A DNA stretch of 64,000 nucleotides from Diplosphaera chodatii (GCA_032358165.1 JAALGY010000030.1:186001-250000), one strand, 5' to 3'; shown: positions 34,601-48,300, counted from the first letter of the stretch. Notes: a model not told the origin generated them from the letters alone. A program made the numbers and translations.

Positions 34601-37600
34601 CAGCAGCAGCTACGGCTTCAGACAGCGCGGGAGACAGCAAAGACAGCGAGAAACAGCTGCAAGCCCGCGTCGCAGAGCTCCAGGCTGCGAATGCAGAGTT
34701 GCAGGCGTCAGCCGGTAACGGCACGGCGACCGCGGCCCGCGACGGCAGCGGCACCGCAGTGCGCGCCATAGCACAGTGCGCTAATGCCATGTGCACTTGG
34801 CCGCATGATGCACCCTCCATGCGCAGCACGCCGTGGGTGCAGCTCCCGTGACTGGGCCGACATGCGGGAAACTCGCGTTCTTGATTATCGCTGCAGACAC
34901 GGCGGCGCTGCAGCGGGAGGTGGACGACCTGCGCTTCGCCAACCAGGGGCTGGAGGCTGAGCTGGCGCGGCTGTCGGCGGCTGCGGGCGGCGCCACCGGA
35001 AGCGCCGCCGACGGCGGCGGATCCGTGGAGCTGGAGCTGCTGCGCCACGAGCTGCAGGACCTGCGCCACGACAACGAGGAGATGGAGACCGGCTTCCACG
35101 AGGCGGCTGCCCAGGTGCGGTCTTGAAGGGGGTCTTGCGTGGGAATGTCCATGCTTGTGAGACATTTGCCGCGTGAGTGACGGACAGGCCGCCTGCAGGC
35201 AGTCAACGTACACAAGTCGACTGCGTCCCGCAAGTTGTCCTCATGAAAGAGGTGCCGGACGGTACATGACAATGCTCACCCAGCTTGTCGGACGTTTGGT
35301 GACTAATCGCAGCGCGTCTGCGACGATCAAACCCTGATCTCAGCCCACGTAGCTTCCCCTCGGCCGATGCACATAACGAGTCGGCCGCAGGATTGGCAGC
35401 TGCATTCGCATCGCAGCGCTTATTGGCAAGCTGCATCCCACTCGTTCGTGAGCTGCACCCCTGTCTCTGTCGTCAGCCCTGCCTGGTACGATCACCAATA
35501 TCAGGCTGCCACCAGGACAGCCCCGCGTGCCCGATCACTCGTCAAAACGTGCAGCACGTGCGAAACCTTCGCAGCCTGCCCTGCTTTGCAAACAAACAGA
35601 CAAACGTCGCTGGCAACAGGGGCATCACGTATTCGCGTGCCTGCGATGTGCCTAGATGCTGAAGCCACCAGACGAGCTGATTAGGATTGGCATCTTTCTG
35701 GAATTGCAGATCGAGCGGGAGTGTGCAGAGCGGGTGCAGCTGCTGGAGGCGCAGTTGGCGGCAGCCAAGGCCGAGGTCGAGGAGGCACAGAAGGACGCCG
35801 CCGCGTTTGCCCAGGATCTCGCAGACCACCTCTCACGGCAGCCAGCCAGCAGCGGTGGCGGCGGACCCAGCGCAGCTGACCGCGCAGCTTTGAAGCAGGT
35901 GCCTTGGCGATGCTGCATGAGCAGTCCCGCGCACCCTCACACCGCCATGAACTTCTCAATCTGTGCGCAGTACCGCTTGAGCGCATGCCGAACAGGTGCA
36001 GGTGGCTGAGCACCAGCCATGCAGCAAGTCCCCACTAGACTGTTGCCACATCGCATACAGGCCCAGGCGGAGGCGGCAGCGGCGAGGAAGGAGGTCGAGT
36101 GGCTGACACAGCAGCTGGCAGCGGCTCAGAGCCTCGACGGCGCGGAGGGTGCTGACGGCGCAGCCTCGGATCAGGCATGTGCGCTTTTTAGGCATGCCCA
36201 TTTACCATTGACTGCTGTCCCAGTAAAGAGGAAACCTGCATAATATTCCTGTGCCTCATCTCCTAGACGGTTACACAGTTGTGGGATGCAACCCCCCAGC
36301 AAACCGTAACTGCAACCCCCCGTCTTCCAATTGGTGTCTCGGGTCCAACCTCAGGTTCTCAATCTCCTGTGCAGGACGACGCAATGAGGGACCCGCTTGC
36401 GGGCCCAGCGGGGGCGGGGGGCCCCAATGGGGCGGCTGCAGGCGAGGAGCGCCACAACGGCGGCGGCGGCGGCAGCGGCTGGATGCACGACGCCCGCTGG
36501 TCGGGGCTGCGCAAGCGCGGCGAGGCCGCCGGCTGGCTGGTCGACCCCTCCCAGGTGCGTCACCGTCTGCATTGCTGCATTGGTGAAGGCAGCTGTGATA
36601 CTGGTGGTGTAGGTGCAGGTGCGTGTGGCATGGGTGCAAAAGTGTCACCACACATGCAACGCCAACATGGTGCCTGTGCTGCAGCAACGCTGTCGGCAGC
36701 ATGACATGCACCTCCACACAGCCGCTGCCTGACACTGTGCCCGGGTCGCATCAGATGACTATACTTTACACATTGTTCCTGGTGTCCCGGTGCAGGTGCA
36801 GCTGGGCTCGGTGCTGGGGGAGGGCAGCTTCGGGACCACGTACCGGGGCGCCTGGCGGGGCGCCGACTGCGCGGTCAAGGTCGTCCGCATCAGCAAGCCC
36901 GACGAGGCGAACAGCTTCCTGCGGGAGGTGGAGGCGCTGTCGCTGCTGCGCCACCCCAACATCATGCCCTTCTTCGGTGAGGCGGTTCCCCCCCAGGCTG
37001 CTCGGCATCCAGCAGACCCCAACAACGGCAAAGCAGGTTGGTCTACAACAGCCAAGAAAGTGATGCACATGACGTGCAACCTGGCTGCAGGTGCGACGCT
37101 GCGGCCGCCGGCGCAGTGCTGGCTGCTGTGCGAGTACATGCCGGGGGGCACGCTGTCGCAGTGGCTGTACGGCGCGCACGCGGACCCCAGGTGAGCCCGC
37201 GTTCACCTGCTGACTCCTTACCCCGCTAATGCAGGTTCCACGATGCAGCCGTTCACTTGAACCTACATCCTAACAGGGCGGCCAGCAGCACATCCCTGCT
37301 GAGGTCTCAGTGCAGCATCCTTGGGCTGCTGGGGCTGCTGTGGGTTGTTATGCATGGCGCCTGCTCAGCGGCCCGGGACCTTTCTGCCCGCAGGGCGGCG
37401 CCGGGCATGTGGCAGCCGAAGCACGCGCTGGGCGCGCGCATCGAGATGGCGCTGGGGGTGGCGCGGGGCATGGCGGCGCTGGAGGCCGCCCGCCCCCCGC
37501 TGCTGCACCGCGACCTCAAGCCCACCAACGTGTTCATCGGTGCGCCGCGCCTTGCCCTGCGGCAGCGTGCCTGAGGAGCCACCACTCACTGCTTGGCATC

Positions 37601-38527
37601 CCATTGCAAGTGGCACCCTGCAGTCTCCAACCTGCTTGCCTGTCTCCGACCTGCTTGTTTGTCTGGGACTGACCCATGGGCTGCTGCGCTGTGACAGATG
37701 CTGGCGGGGCGGCGCGGGTGGCGGACATGGGCCTCGCGCGGCACCTCACGCCCGGCAGCGGCGCCCAGCTCACCGGCGAGACCGGCACCTACTACTACAT
37801 GGCGCCCGAGGTACGTTTCCGGTGCAGCTGACACAGCGTTTTGTCGGTGCAGCTGCTGACTCACCGTCAGCCGCCGACACACTTAACACTGAGCACATGA
37901 GGCCGGTTGACTTGGTGGCTGACTCTGACACCACGCAGGATCTCGGATCTGTAGTCAGCAACATGCTCGAACCCTGCTGCGCCGCATGTCATGCAGGTCA
38001 TCCGCCACGAGATCTACGACTCGAAGGCGGACGTGTTCTCCTGGGGCGTGCTGTTTGCGGAGCTGCTGACCGCGCGGCCGCCCTACGGCGACGCCTACCT
38101 CACGCCCGTGCAGGCACGTGTTGCGTGGGGTTGAGGAAGTGACCGCGTGCCACCTTGAATGATCAAGGCGGTATTCTACGGTTGCTTGCAGAAGCGTGTG
38201 GTGTTAGCCACTTGCAGAGCTGCGGCACCTGGGCACGTCCATCCCTCGTGCAACCCTAGCCGGTGTTGACCACAATGCTTGTACGGTCTCCAGGTCGCCA
38301 TTGCGGTGGGGGACGACAAGCTGCGGCCGACGCTGCCGAAGGCGCTGCACCCGGGCCTCGCGGGCATTGCGCGGGCGGCGCTCGACGGCGAGCCGTCCAT
38401 GCGGCCCACCTTTGCGTCGGTTGTGGAGCAGCTGACGCCGCTGGCGGCGGAGGTGCGGCAGTCGGAGGCCGCCGCCGCCGCGGCCGGCGGACACCACGGC
38501 CTGCTCGGCCGCATGCTGAACCGCTGA
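28620..38527 (+). CDS. Long coiled-coil protein with C-terminal TKL-like protein kinase domain
   Basis: A many-exon gene. The chosen start (ATG 28620, MPGSNTKSSSGEMAGPSW) opens a clean exon. From about 29180 to 36180 the exons encode Ala/Glu/Gln-rich heptad segments such as LEETETLLAAQRDVNRGLDR and LEQRVGELEDQVGKLAAAA, plus acidic low-complexity linkers (about 31980-32400). This implies a long parallel coiled coil. The kinase domain follows: glycine loop GEGSFGTTYRG (about 36820-36852), AVKVV with the ATP-binding Lys, FLREVEALSLLRHPNI, CEYMPGGTLSQWL, HRDLKPTNVF (about 37507-37536), VADMGLARHL, GTYYYMAPE (about 37784-37809), DSKADVFSWGVLFAELLTARPPYGD, and MRPTF near the end. The catalytic HRD and Lys are present, but the usual DFG reads DMG. 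Pattern fits the tyrosine-kinase-like group. I treat it as one gene because no second start or promoter gap is evident; two adjacent genes remain possible. Confidence 0.65.
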
Positions 38528-39025
38528 CCCGGTCACGTGGACACCGCAGCCGGTGCAGCCGACAGGGGCAAGTTTGGCGGGTGCCACGAGCCTGGTGCCG
38601 GGGCAGCCTCCCAGCCGCAGGGCGCTCTGCAGTGTGGTGCTGACACAACTGTATGAAGCATGGCGACTGTGGCGGTGAAGGCTGATAGCAGGTCATAGCT
38701 GGCAGTAAAGGAGGCTTCAGATAGGACGTCACACAGTTGACAGAAGACCACAATGGTGTCAACTGCGCAAAGTTACTCTCTTACTCAGCGCTCACATCTT
38801 GCTTTTGATCTACCTGGCAGCATCTTCGCTAGATCAATTGCAACAACGTCGTTTGCATTCGGGGTCAACTAGCATAGAGCTCATGCTGTCAGTGCAACTG
38901 GAATATCAGTCAGTACAGGCGACGTTCCAGAGCAACAAATAAAACATGCACATGTGCCGCAAAAACAACCAGATCCGCACACACCGACCGCAGCCCGGCC
39001 GCCTCACATGCACAGGTGTGGCCAC
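38528..39025. other. Intergenic region between convergent genes
   Basis: Separates the kinase gene (+) from the membrane-protein gene (-). The sequence becomes AT-richer from about 38750 to 38940, as expected for 3' flanks. No gene is seen. Confidence 0.55.
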
Positions 39026-41600
39026 TCACGAGCAGCTGCTCCTCAGCTGCCGCACAAACTGCCGCCGCAGCGCGCTGTCGATCCCACGCATCACAACGGC
39101 TGGCAGCATCCCCATGAGCAGCCAGTGCGTCGCGATGGCCGCGGCGCCACGGCCGCACGCAAGGCCCCTGGCCCAGTCGGCTGCGTCACCGCCGCCGCCG
39201 TCGACGGCAGCAGGGCAACAAGCTGGGAGATGCTGCATGGCCACCAGGGCGTGCGCTGCCACCAGCGGCAATGCCCACGCCCACTGCACCTGTGCATGAC
39301 ATGCCGGACACCGCATCAGCCCCTGGACCCACCGTTGCCAGGTCAACACCGTATAGGTGGGGCAGTACGATGGCGCCTGTTTGCAAACCCTGCTTGCAAT
39401 CCCGCATCTGTCATGCCAGGCGGCCAAGGAGCGGAGTATGAGATCCAAGGCTGGACGCACCCGCAGGACCAGGGCGCCAATGGCCAGGGTCTGGAGGCCG
39501 GAGGTGCGGAAGAACACCAGCGGGGACTGCCACTTGCCCGCTGCCCAGCCCTCCGCCATCAGCTGGTGTGCTGCATGCGCTGCCGCCGCTGCCCACAGCA
39601 GCACCAGGGCGTGCTGCCTCCACGCGGGAGCCCTGCAGTCGGTCAAAAGCGGTAGTATGGAAGGTGCGTAGGTAGTCGGCAGCTAGCTGGCGCGAAGGTT
39701 AGTCCGGGTTGACTACATGCATGGAATGACTAAACTGGTACAGTGGCAACAGCCAGTAGTACCCCCCTTTACGTGCTGCCCTTTTGACGAATGGTAGAAA
39801 GGGAGTACATCAGGACGCCGTGCTTGACTCTTCACGATTATCAGCCAATGTGAAATACATCAGTCGCGCACTCTTGCCATCTTTGTCAGCTGCAGACGCA
39901 CTGAGCCTGCCGCTGCTGCCAGCAAGGTGGACATGTACCATCCGAATGTGTGGTGAGGGAGGTGCTGGTGCACGCACCGTCCTGCAGGGCTGCAGGCGAG
40001 CAGCAGCCGCACGAGCAGGTAGGCCAGCAGCAGCGCTGCATGGCCCGCCCACTGCACGGCACCCGCACGCCCTGCGAACAGGCGCAGTGGCCGGCAGAAG
40101 CCCGCAAGCAGCACGAGCGGCGCCATGACCGGGGCCGCCCTCCCATCATCCTGGTCGCAGACAGGCCAGTCTGTTGTATTTGCAAAGCGAGACGCAGGAA
40201 CATTGCTATTGACGACTCCAGTGGCAATGCCATGTTTGTACCCGCTTGGGAGAACCCTCACAGTTCATCGCCTATCAGCCAACAGGCACCACACCTGACT
40301 GCAGGTGGCTGCGCGCCATGGCTGGAAGAGCTGCTCCAGGCGCCAGTCGGCGAAGCACAAGGTCGCGCACGACTGCCTGGGCGGGCCGTCACGCAGGAAG
40401 AACTCTGCGTCCGGCTGCCAGTGCATGAGCTTGGCGCATCTGATGTCGTCGCTGTCGGCGGCTGCCTGCAGCAGCTGCTGCCGTTCTGCATCGGGCTGCG
40501 CCCAGCGGAGTGTCGGCGGACTGCCATCTGTGGCTGACGCCCAGGCTGCTGCATCTGCGCAGCTGCTGCGAGTGGCGACCCTGTCCGATGCCCAGGTGCA
40601 CGGCTGGATCTCGCTGCCTGCCGAGGCAGCCTCGTCGCCTGAAGAATTGCCGATGTGGGGTGTGTTGCCTGTCGCCTCTGGCGGTGTAGCAGAGTCAGCA
40701 TGGTGTGCTGCTGCTTCGTCTGGTGGACCGCGCGCAACAGCCCCGTTGTGAGCTGCTCTGCCGCAGCCTGCATGCTGCGCCAGCGCCAGAACGCTGCTGG
40801 CGCCGCTGTGGCCAGGTAGCTGCACCTGGACGACATACTGCTCTGCCAGCTGCTCCCATGGCTGCGCTGCCATTAGCGACCGCACCTCAGCCAGCAGAGG
40901 AGCTGCATCGTGCGGCAGAGTCTCCGCGAGACCATGCGCCAGCGCAGCCGCACACCTGGTATGGCACATACGCATCGTGCAATCAGCAGCTGTCGACACT
41001 GTAACGTTGGTGGCGGCAACAGGATCGCGAGCGTGTGCGAAGGGAAGTTTGGCAGGCACAGCACCGTGATCTAGAAGCTCGCCTGAAGATGGTGCTGGCA
41101 TGGCCGGTATCAAACACCAGCAGCAGGCAACCCTGCGCCCGCGGCAGTCCTGGCAGCAGCGCGTGCTGTGTTGGTGCGATGGGCACCCGCAGCTGCGGTG
41201 TCGGCTGCAAACTGACGATTGGCCGCCCGCTGATGACGCAGCTGCCAGCCTCGCTGCCAGCCATGAGCTCAACCGACACCGTCAGCTGCTGCGGCCGTAG
41301 GAGGGACCCAGTCGTCACCATGTCCTCGGGCGTTGCCACAATGCTGAGCCTGCACGGGGGTGCACCAGCTGTCGCTGTCTCAGCGGCGGTGCAAACACTT
41401 GCATGTCAACACAGGCGATATGCAGTGTAGGCGAGAGCGGCGTGCAGCAGCGCCAGTCGCAGGCTCTGTACAAATCGTTGGTACCTGAGTTCTGTGACGG
41501 ACGGCAGCAACAGGCCCAGGCGGCGTGCGGTGTCTGGCGAGACAAAGCCAGTGCTCAGCACAGCTGACACCGCGTGGGCCACTGCCTCCTCCTCCTCCAT
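39026..41600 (-). CDS. Unassigned membrane protein
   Basis: No family recognised. Exon 1 (ATG 41600-41598) reads MEEEEAVAHAVSAVLSTGF and continues to LLHAALAYTAYR. A gtgttg...gtgcag intron joins it in phase to LSIVATPEDMVTTGSLLRP, followed by LTVSVELMAGSEAGSCVISG and LPGLPRAQGCLLLVFDTGH (about 41100-41350). The middle (about 40300-41050) is Ala/Ser-rich and includes LLAEVRSLMAAQPWEQLAEQ and LRDGPPRQSCATLCFADWRL. The last exon (39026-39646 frame) encodes several hydrophobic helices, for example HALVLLWAAAAAHAAH, ALVLRVRPALDLILRSL and WALPLVAAHALVAMQHL, and ends in a basic tail. The overall picture is a soluble or lumenal N-terminal domain followed by a multi-span membrane domain. Exon joins in the centre are uncertain. 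Confidence 0.55.
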
Positions 41601-42395
41601 ACGACACTGTTGATAGTGTCACCTGCATGCTCGCTGACTACCGTGGGCACCCATGCCTCTGTGGACGGGCACCATGGCCTGCGTGGACATCTTGCTGTCA
41701 GGCTCTGCAGGGCGTTTGTGACCTTACAGCCAGACAAGCCTGATTCCATGTGCTATCTGGGGCGCAAATGCGTGCTGCTAGGACACACGGTCTGATCACA
41801 CAACGCTGAGTGCAGCGGCAAGCGTAAGAGGGGGGACGCGGAGGATCTGTGCGGAGGTTGTACAGCGCACCGCTGGCCGGGCGCAGCCCAGGCGATGCAG
41901 GCGTTTCGCTTTCACACTATCGATGAGGCTGCCGAGGGCTGGCTGCGCTGCCCAGGCACCCCCCTGTGCCCCGGAAAACCTACTGTACCAGACGGGCAGC
42001 AACGCGCGCCCTGCACTCCCTGCTGCGGCCGCACTGTATACACCTCGACAGACAATACGACTAGTGAGTAGACGTGTATCGCAATCGCCCAAAAGCTCTG
42101 TCTGTCTTCTCTTCGCGTGGTCGGCCAACATCAGTAACCTATCGGCTGGACAGCCAACCCTGTAATGGTATTTGAGACGAGCCGCCCTGGGGTTGGAGCA
42201 TTGCAGCCAGCTTGGAGCTTGCTGCCATCGATGCGGCATTGTGCTTGCAGCTGTTTCATGCATCGTTGTTTCGTTGATCATATGCATGACTGTTGGTGTA
42301 AGGATGAGGTGCGATCTGGTTCATCACAGTAGCTTGGCTTGAAACACTTAGCAACAGCTGCTGCCGATCCACAAGAAAGGCACTTGGCAGCAGGC
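41601..42395. promoter_or_regulatory. Divergent 5' region of the membrane-protein and exportin-2 genes
   Basis: About 795 bases between two start codons facing away from each other. No coding signal was recognised. It presumably holds both promoters. Confidence 0.45.
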
Positions 42396-45300
42396 ATGGA
42401 TGATGCCCAGGTCTCGGAGCTGGCCAGCGTGTTCGTGCGAACGCTGTCGGCGCAGAATGCGGTGAGCATGCTGAGCGGTCAGTGCTGCCTGTTATCGTGT
42501 CAGGAAGCGGCACCGTTTGCGCTGCATGGCTCGGCTGGCGCCATGCAGGAGTAATAGAAAACAACGGATGGATTCCCACTTGCACACTATGAATCACTTA
42601 CACAGGCAGTGCGCGGTGTTACATCCAGCTGTGGATTTGATTGTAGTGCAGAAACTTGACAGCAACCCGGCTGACTCTTTGATGCTGTCACCCCATGGTG
42701 CAGAATGACATCAAGCAGGCGGAGGAGTTCCTCAAGAAGGCAGCGGAGCAACCGTTGTACGGGCTGACCGTGCTGAAGGTATGTGCATGGTCATCTTGTC
42801 ACGATGTCGCTGTTCTAACCGACACGATGCGACCGCAGATGCCCAAGGCGGCTCTGGCTGACGCCAATCACGACCCACAACCATGCAGCTGGTGGCAGCC
42901 GAGGCGGCGCCGCTGGAAGTGCGGCAGGCGGCATCGGTGAACTTCAAGAACCATGTGAAGTCCAGATGGCAGGGGCGGCCGGCGGATGACATGGGTGGCG
43001 GCGCGGTGCCCGCCATGCCCGATGCTGAGAAGGTACCAGCCCCGCAGCGTAGGAAGCCATGCACCTGCACGCTCAATCGAAAGCATCTTCGTGAGCATCT
43101 TCTTGAGCATCTTCTATAGCACCTACTTTGCGACAGGAGGCCCACCGGCAGTGAGGCATCCAGTGGGCATGATGTACTCCCTTGCGCATCGTCAGCAGTG
43201 CATGCTGGCAGTGAGCATGCATGTAACGTGTCACCCTGTGCTGTGCAGGAACAGATCAAGAGCCTGATCACGTCGCTTATGCTAAATGCACCGCCGCCAG
43301 TGCGCGCACAGCTCAGCGAGGCGCTGACGATCATCAGTGGGCACGACTTCCCGTCACGCTGGCAGGTCGGGCAGGACTTGGCTGCTGCATCCACTCATGC
43401 AGTGAAAGTTGGTGACGTGCAGCTCATTCACCAGGGTTCGTGTAGCAAAGCTGAACCCTCCCCTGCAGAGCTTGCTGCCGGAGCTGTGCCAGCGGCTGGC
43501 ATCAGAAGACCCAGCAGTGGTCAATGGCGTGCTGCACACCGCCAACTCCATCTTCAAGCGGTGAACAGCCTGTGCCTTCCGGTGTGAACATCCTGGGGCT
43601 GTTGGCAGCTGCTGGCGCAGCTGCTGCCATGCACCCAGCACATCACATGCTGAGTGCGCCCCACGGCTGTCTGCTGGCAGGTACCGTAACCAGTTCATGA
43701 CGGAGGGGCTGTCGAAGGAGCTGGAGTACTGCCAGCAGGCAGTGCAGCCGCTGCTGGCGGCGCTGCAGCGCACCACAGCCGCGCTGCCTGCAGCAGCAAA
43801 CGCCGGTGGCGACGCGGCGCAGCTGCGGGTGCTGCTGTCGTCCGCCCGCCTGGCCTGCCGCGTGTTCTACAGCCTGAACTCCCCTGGCCTCACAGAGGCA
43901 AGTGGCATCGACCCAGGAGCATTACTTCCCACCAGCACCTCAGGAGTCGGCCTCGTGATCTGACGCACGCTGTGCATGTGTCTGCTGTCTGAGCGCTCAT
44001 GGTCGGCTGACATGCATGCCGTCATGGTGGGCAAGCAGCAAGCGCATGCTGCGTGCAGGACTTCGAAAACACGCTGGATGCGTGGATGGCAGAGTTCCAC
44101 ACGCTGCTGACCTTCGAGGCTGTTCTACCACAAGGCTCGGATCCCGACAAGGAGAACGAGCTGGACGCAGCCAAGTCGGCAGTAGCTGCGAATGCCAACC
44201 TGTTCATGTGAGTCATGCTCCCTTCAGAGGCGTGGCAGTTGGAGAGTCGGAAAATAAGGTGTCAAACTTGCACAACACTCGGGAGGCTTTCGTGCTGAGA
44301 AGATGCTGCTGTGTTGACTCCAGGGGCATGAACGAGGAGGAATTCAAAAAGTACCTGCAGACGTTTGTACAGGACATTTGGGTGCTGCTCACACGGGTCA
44401 GCCTGGAGCCGCGGCAGGTGCTTATTCTGAGATGCTGTCCTTGGCGACTGGAGGCAATCGCAGGCATGATGTGGTGCGCACATGACAGGACGCTGTTGAA
44501 ACTTCTGCGGCGTGCATCGCGCGCAGGATGGCCTGGCGATGAACGCCATCCGCTTCCTGACGACGGTGGCAAAGAGCGTGCACCACGAGCTCTTCCGCAG
44601 CGAGGACGTCCTGAAGCAGGTGCGCCCCGCGCGGCCCCACCCCGCACACGTCGGTCGTCTCAGCTGCCCGCCTGCCGTCACGCCGTCGCAGTGTGTGCCC
44701 AGCGTGCACCTCTCGGGCGTTGCTGGCCCCGGCTTCCTCACACAGCTCCGGGGCCCCAGCAGGTGTGCGAGAAGATCGTGATCCCCAACACGCGGCTGCG
44801 GGAGGACGCGGAGGAGCTGTTCGAGTTCAACTGGCTGGAGTACGTGCGGCAGGACACCGAGGGCAGCGACGCCGACACCCGCCGGCGCGCCGCCTCCGAG
44901 CTCGTGCGCGCCCTCACCGACAAATTCCCCGCCGAGGTGCGTGCCAAGTGAGCGCCGCACCATCAGCGTCGGCCGTGGCTGCTCGGCCGTTCAACATGCT
45001 AGTGTGTCGGGCCGCAAAAATAATGCACATGGTCGCCATATCCTGCTCCCCATCTTCAGCGTCATCTGCAGACCCCATGCAAGGGTGTCGTCAGCAGGTC
45101 AGCGCGGCAGGACATTGTGTCGGGAACGATGCTGGGGTGTGGCTGTGCAGGTCACGCAGCTCTTCACGAGCTACGTGGGTGCCATGCTGCAACAGTACGC
45201 CGCCAACCCCGCAGACTGGAAGGTGTGACGCCTGGCTGCCATGTAGCGATGCCAAACACACAACGTCCTGCATGCTCGAACTGCTGTTCTCTCTGTGTGC

Positions 45301-48300
45301 CTTGCGCTGCAGCAGTTGCAGCTCCACCAGAAGGAAGCCGGAATCCAGCGCATTGCAAAACACAAATGTGCGCAGGCAAAGGACTGTGCGGTGTACCTGG
45401 TCATGGCGCTGGCAGGCCGCGTCCGCACAGCAGCCGCGGGCGCAAAGGCCGTCAACGAGCTGGTCAACATCGCCGACTTCTTCCGCACGCAAGTCGCGCC
45501 AGACATCGAGTCGACAGATGCTAACTTGGTACAGACCCCGATCAACCTCCGAAACTGTGCCAGCTCCTGTTTCCGAAACCCTCTTGGTTTCAGGCGCCTC
45601 AGCTCCATGCAAGCGACTCAAACTCCGGTGCTGGCTGAGGTAAATCAATTCACAGGTGCTGGCTGACCCTTGACCCGTGCCCCGCAGTCGCAGGTCCTGC
45701 GGGCGGATGCGCTAAAGTTCACCATCACATTCCGGGCCCAGATCCCCAAGGCCGATGTGCTGGCGGCCTTTCCCGGGATTGTGGCGCTTCTGGGCTCCGA
45801 GTCCAACGTGGTGCACTCGCAGGCCGCGATGTGCATCGACCAGCTGCTCGTCATGAAGGTGGGTGGGTCCAACATGACTGCAGCTTTGCTACCATGCGTC
45901 ATGTGGTGAAGCTTTCCCGTGCCGGTACACAGCTGGACGCATGCACAGCCATCGTGAAGGCTCATGCTGCCGTGGCTGGTCACCGTGTCACGTTGCCTCC
46001 AACTGCCTGCTGTACGTGGCGGCAGGATGACGGGCAGCCGCGCTTCAGCGTGGCAGATCTGCAGGCGCAGCTGCAGCCGCTGCTCAGCGGGCTGTTTGGC
46101 GTGTTCCAGCTCCCAGAGTCTGGCGAAAATCAGTACGTGATGAAGTGCATTGCGCGCCTCATCACATTCATCGGGCCCCAGGTGCGCATGAGCTGGAGCC
46201 TGCATACGGTGTCTGTTCATCCAAGCTGGCATGTGCAGGGTGAGGTGTGTGTTGCGTTCGTGGAAGCCGGAGGCATGCCTGCTGTATCCTCATCGTCGTG
46301 CCTGCAAGGCTGCAGTGGCGCATGCACCTGTGTTGATGTGCAGATTGCACCGGTCGCCTCGGTGGCTTTGGGAGAGCTGGCAAAGAAGCTGCTGGAGGTC
46401 TGCAAGAACCCCATGCAGCCGCACTTCAACCACTTTCTGTTTGAAGCAGTTGCTGCGTTGATTCACTTCGGTGAGTCCAGAGCGCAGGGTCACCCTGGAG
46501 TCACCTGGCCACACTCGCATTGCTGTCCTCCGCGATATCGGGCTCCTGCATTCCAAAATTTGACCGAATAAAATCCTGCAATGCAGGCACAGCAGCCAAC
46601 CCAGACATGCTCGACACGTTCCAGGAACAGCTCTTCCCAGCCTTCCAGGTTGTGCTACAGGTACGGACTCCAGAACCTGCTTCCTTGCAGTGGATGCATC
46701 TGAATGCACCTGCCCAGGACCTCATCTCAATGCTGCATCAGTCCGAATTCTGTTGTCATGGGTCTATGAGTGTTCGTCAGGCCGTACCGCAACAAAACTA
46801 AATGTATCGACAATGCCGACGCAGGAGGATGTCACAGAGTTCCACCCGTATGTCTTCCAGATCTTTGCACAGCTCATAGAGCTGCGGAAGGGCGCTCTGC
46901 CGGCTGTCTACATGCAGCTGTTCTCACCGCTCCTAGCACCCCAGTTCTGGGAGCGCCCGGGCAACGTCACACCACTTGTACGGCTACTGCAGGTGTGAGG
47001 CGGCTTGCCATCAGATGCACCTCATACCCGACCCTTTCTCTATAACGCAGCGGTTCTGAAGCTGCATAGTCTTTCATTCCTTGTTGGCGCTTACGGCCTC
47101 TGTGTAGGAGTGCAAAACTCAAGGGGGTGTCCTGCATTTGTCAATTGCCAATACCTTGCAAATGCAGGCGTACCTGGAGAAGGCGCCCGGGGAGGTGGTG
47201 GCGGGCGGGCACCTGGAGGGGGTGCTGGGCGTGTTCCAGAAGCTGCTGGCCAGCCGCGCGCACGACCACGAGGGCTTCTTCCTGCTCAACAGCCTCATGG
47301 AGTTCCTGCCGCTGGACGTGTTCCGCGGGTACCTGCCCACCGTCTGGACGCTGCTCTTCCGCAGGCGCGCCCCCCTCCTTTGGCAGCACCGCCCTCCACA
47401 CACCAGAGCAAGCCGCTGCTCTCCCAGCCTTGATGGTCGTATGTAGGCCCTGTGCTGGCATTGAGCGACCTTTGCAGTGGCACATGCGTCAAGGTACTGC
47501 CTGGTGCCCTGCGTTGCAGACTGCAGTCCGCGCCCACGACCAAGTACAGCCGCGGGCTGGTGGTCTTCATCGCCTTCTTCGTGTGCAAGCACGGCGGCGC
47601 CATGGTGCTGGACAGCATCGACGCCCTGCAGCCGCAGCCGCCCCTCTCCAACATGATCCTGGACAGCGTGTGGGCCCCCACCCTGCCGCAGGTCGGCTGG
47701 CTGCCCACAGTGTGACCTGACACTGTCGCTGCAGTGGGCAATCCTACGGAAGCCTTCTGCTGCCTGATTGCAAGGAAGTGTACCTGGTCAGATCTGACCA
47801 TTAACTTATGGCATGGACTGCTGGCCGCAGATCCGTGGGGATCCTGAGCGACGCATCGCCATCGCAGCATCTGGGCGGCTGCTTGCAGAGGTGCGCCTCA
47901 GCATCACATCATCACCACCTTGGAGCATGCTGCCCTTGGCTCCGTGGCATGACAGCTGCAGCGTTTGTGGCACTCCACTCCAGGACCACTGTGTTGCCAT
48001 GTACAGGAATTAGCCATTGCGATGACAAAGTTCGCTTCTCGCAGGTGCCTCGGCTACAGGAGGCTGCAGCGGCGCCGGCCTGGGGCCGGCTGCTGCAAGC
48101 AGCGCTCGCGCTGCTGGCGCAGGCAGCCAATGGCAGCGCAGCTCCCGAGGATGAAGTCCTCGATGTGGAGGAGTTTGCAGGTTTACGACCCTGATGAGCA
48201 TCCCGATATGCACTTGAGCAGTACCACAGTGTCTTCATGCACTACCATTCGACTAACGATGAGGGTTTTGCACTGCAGGGTACACGAGTGCGTACTCACG

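Noticed and set aside
40265..41272. Treating the 335-codon minus-strand frame as one intact gene
   Set aside because: Its 5' part is off-frame relative to the exon reading TTGSLLRPQQLTVSVELM. Only its later portion agrees with the spliced model of the membrane protein.
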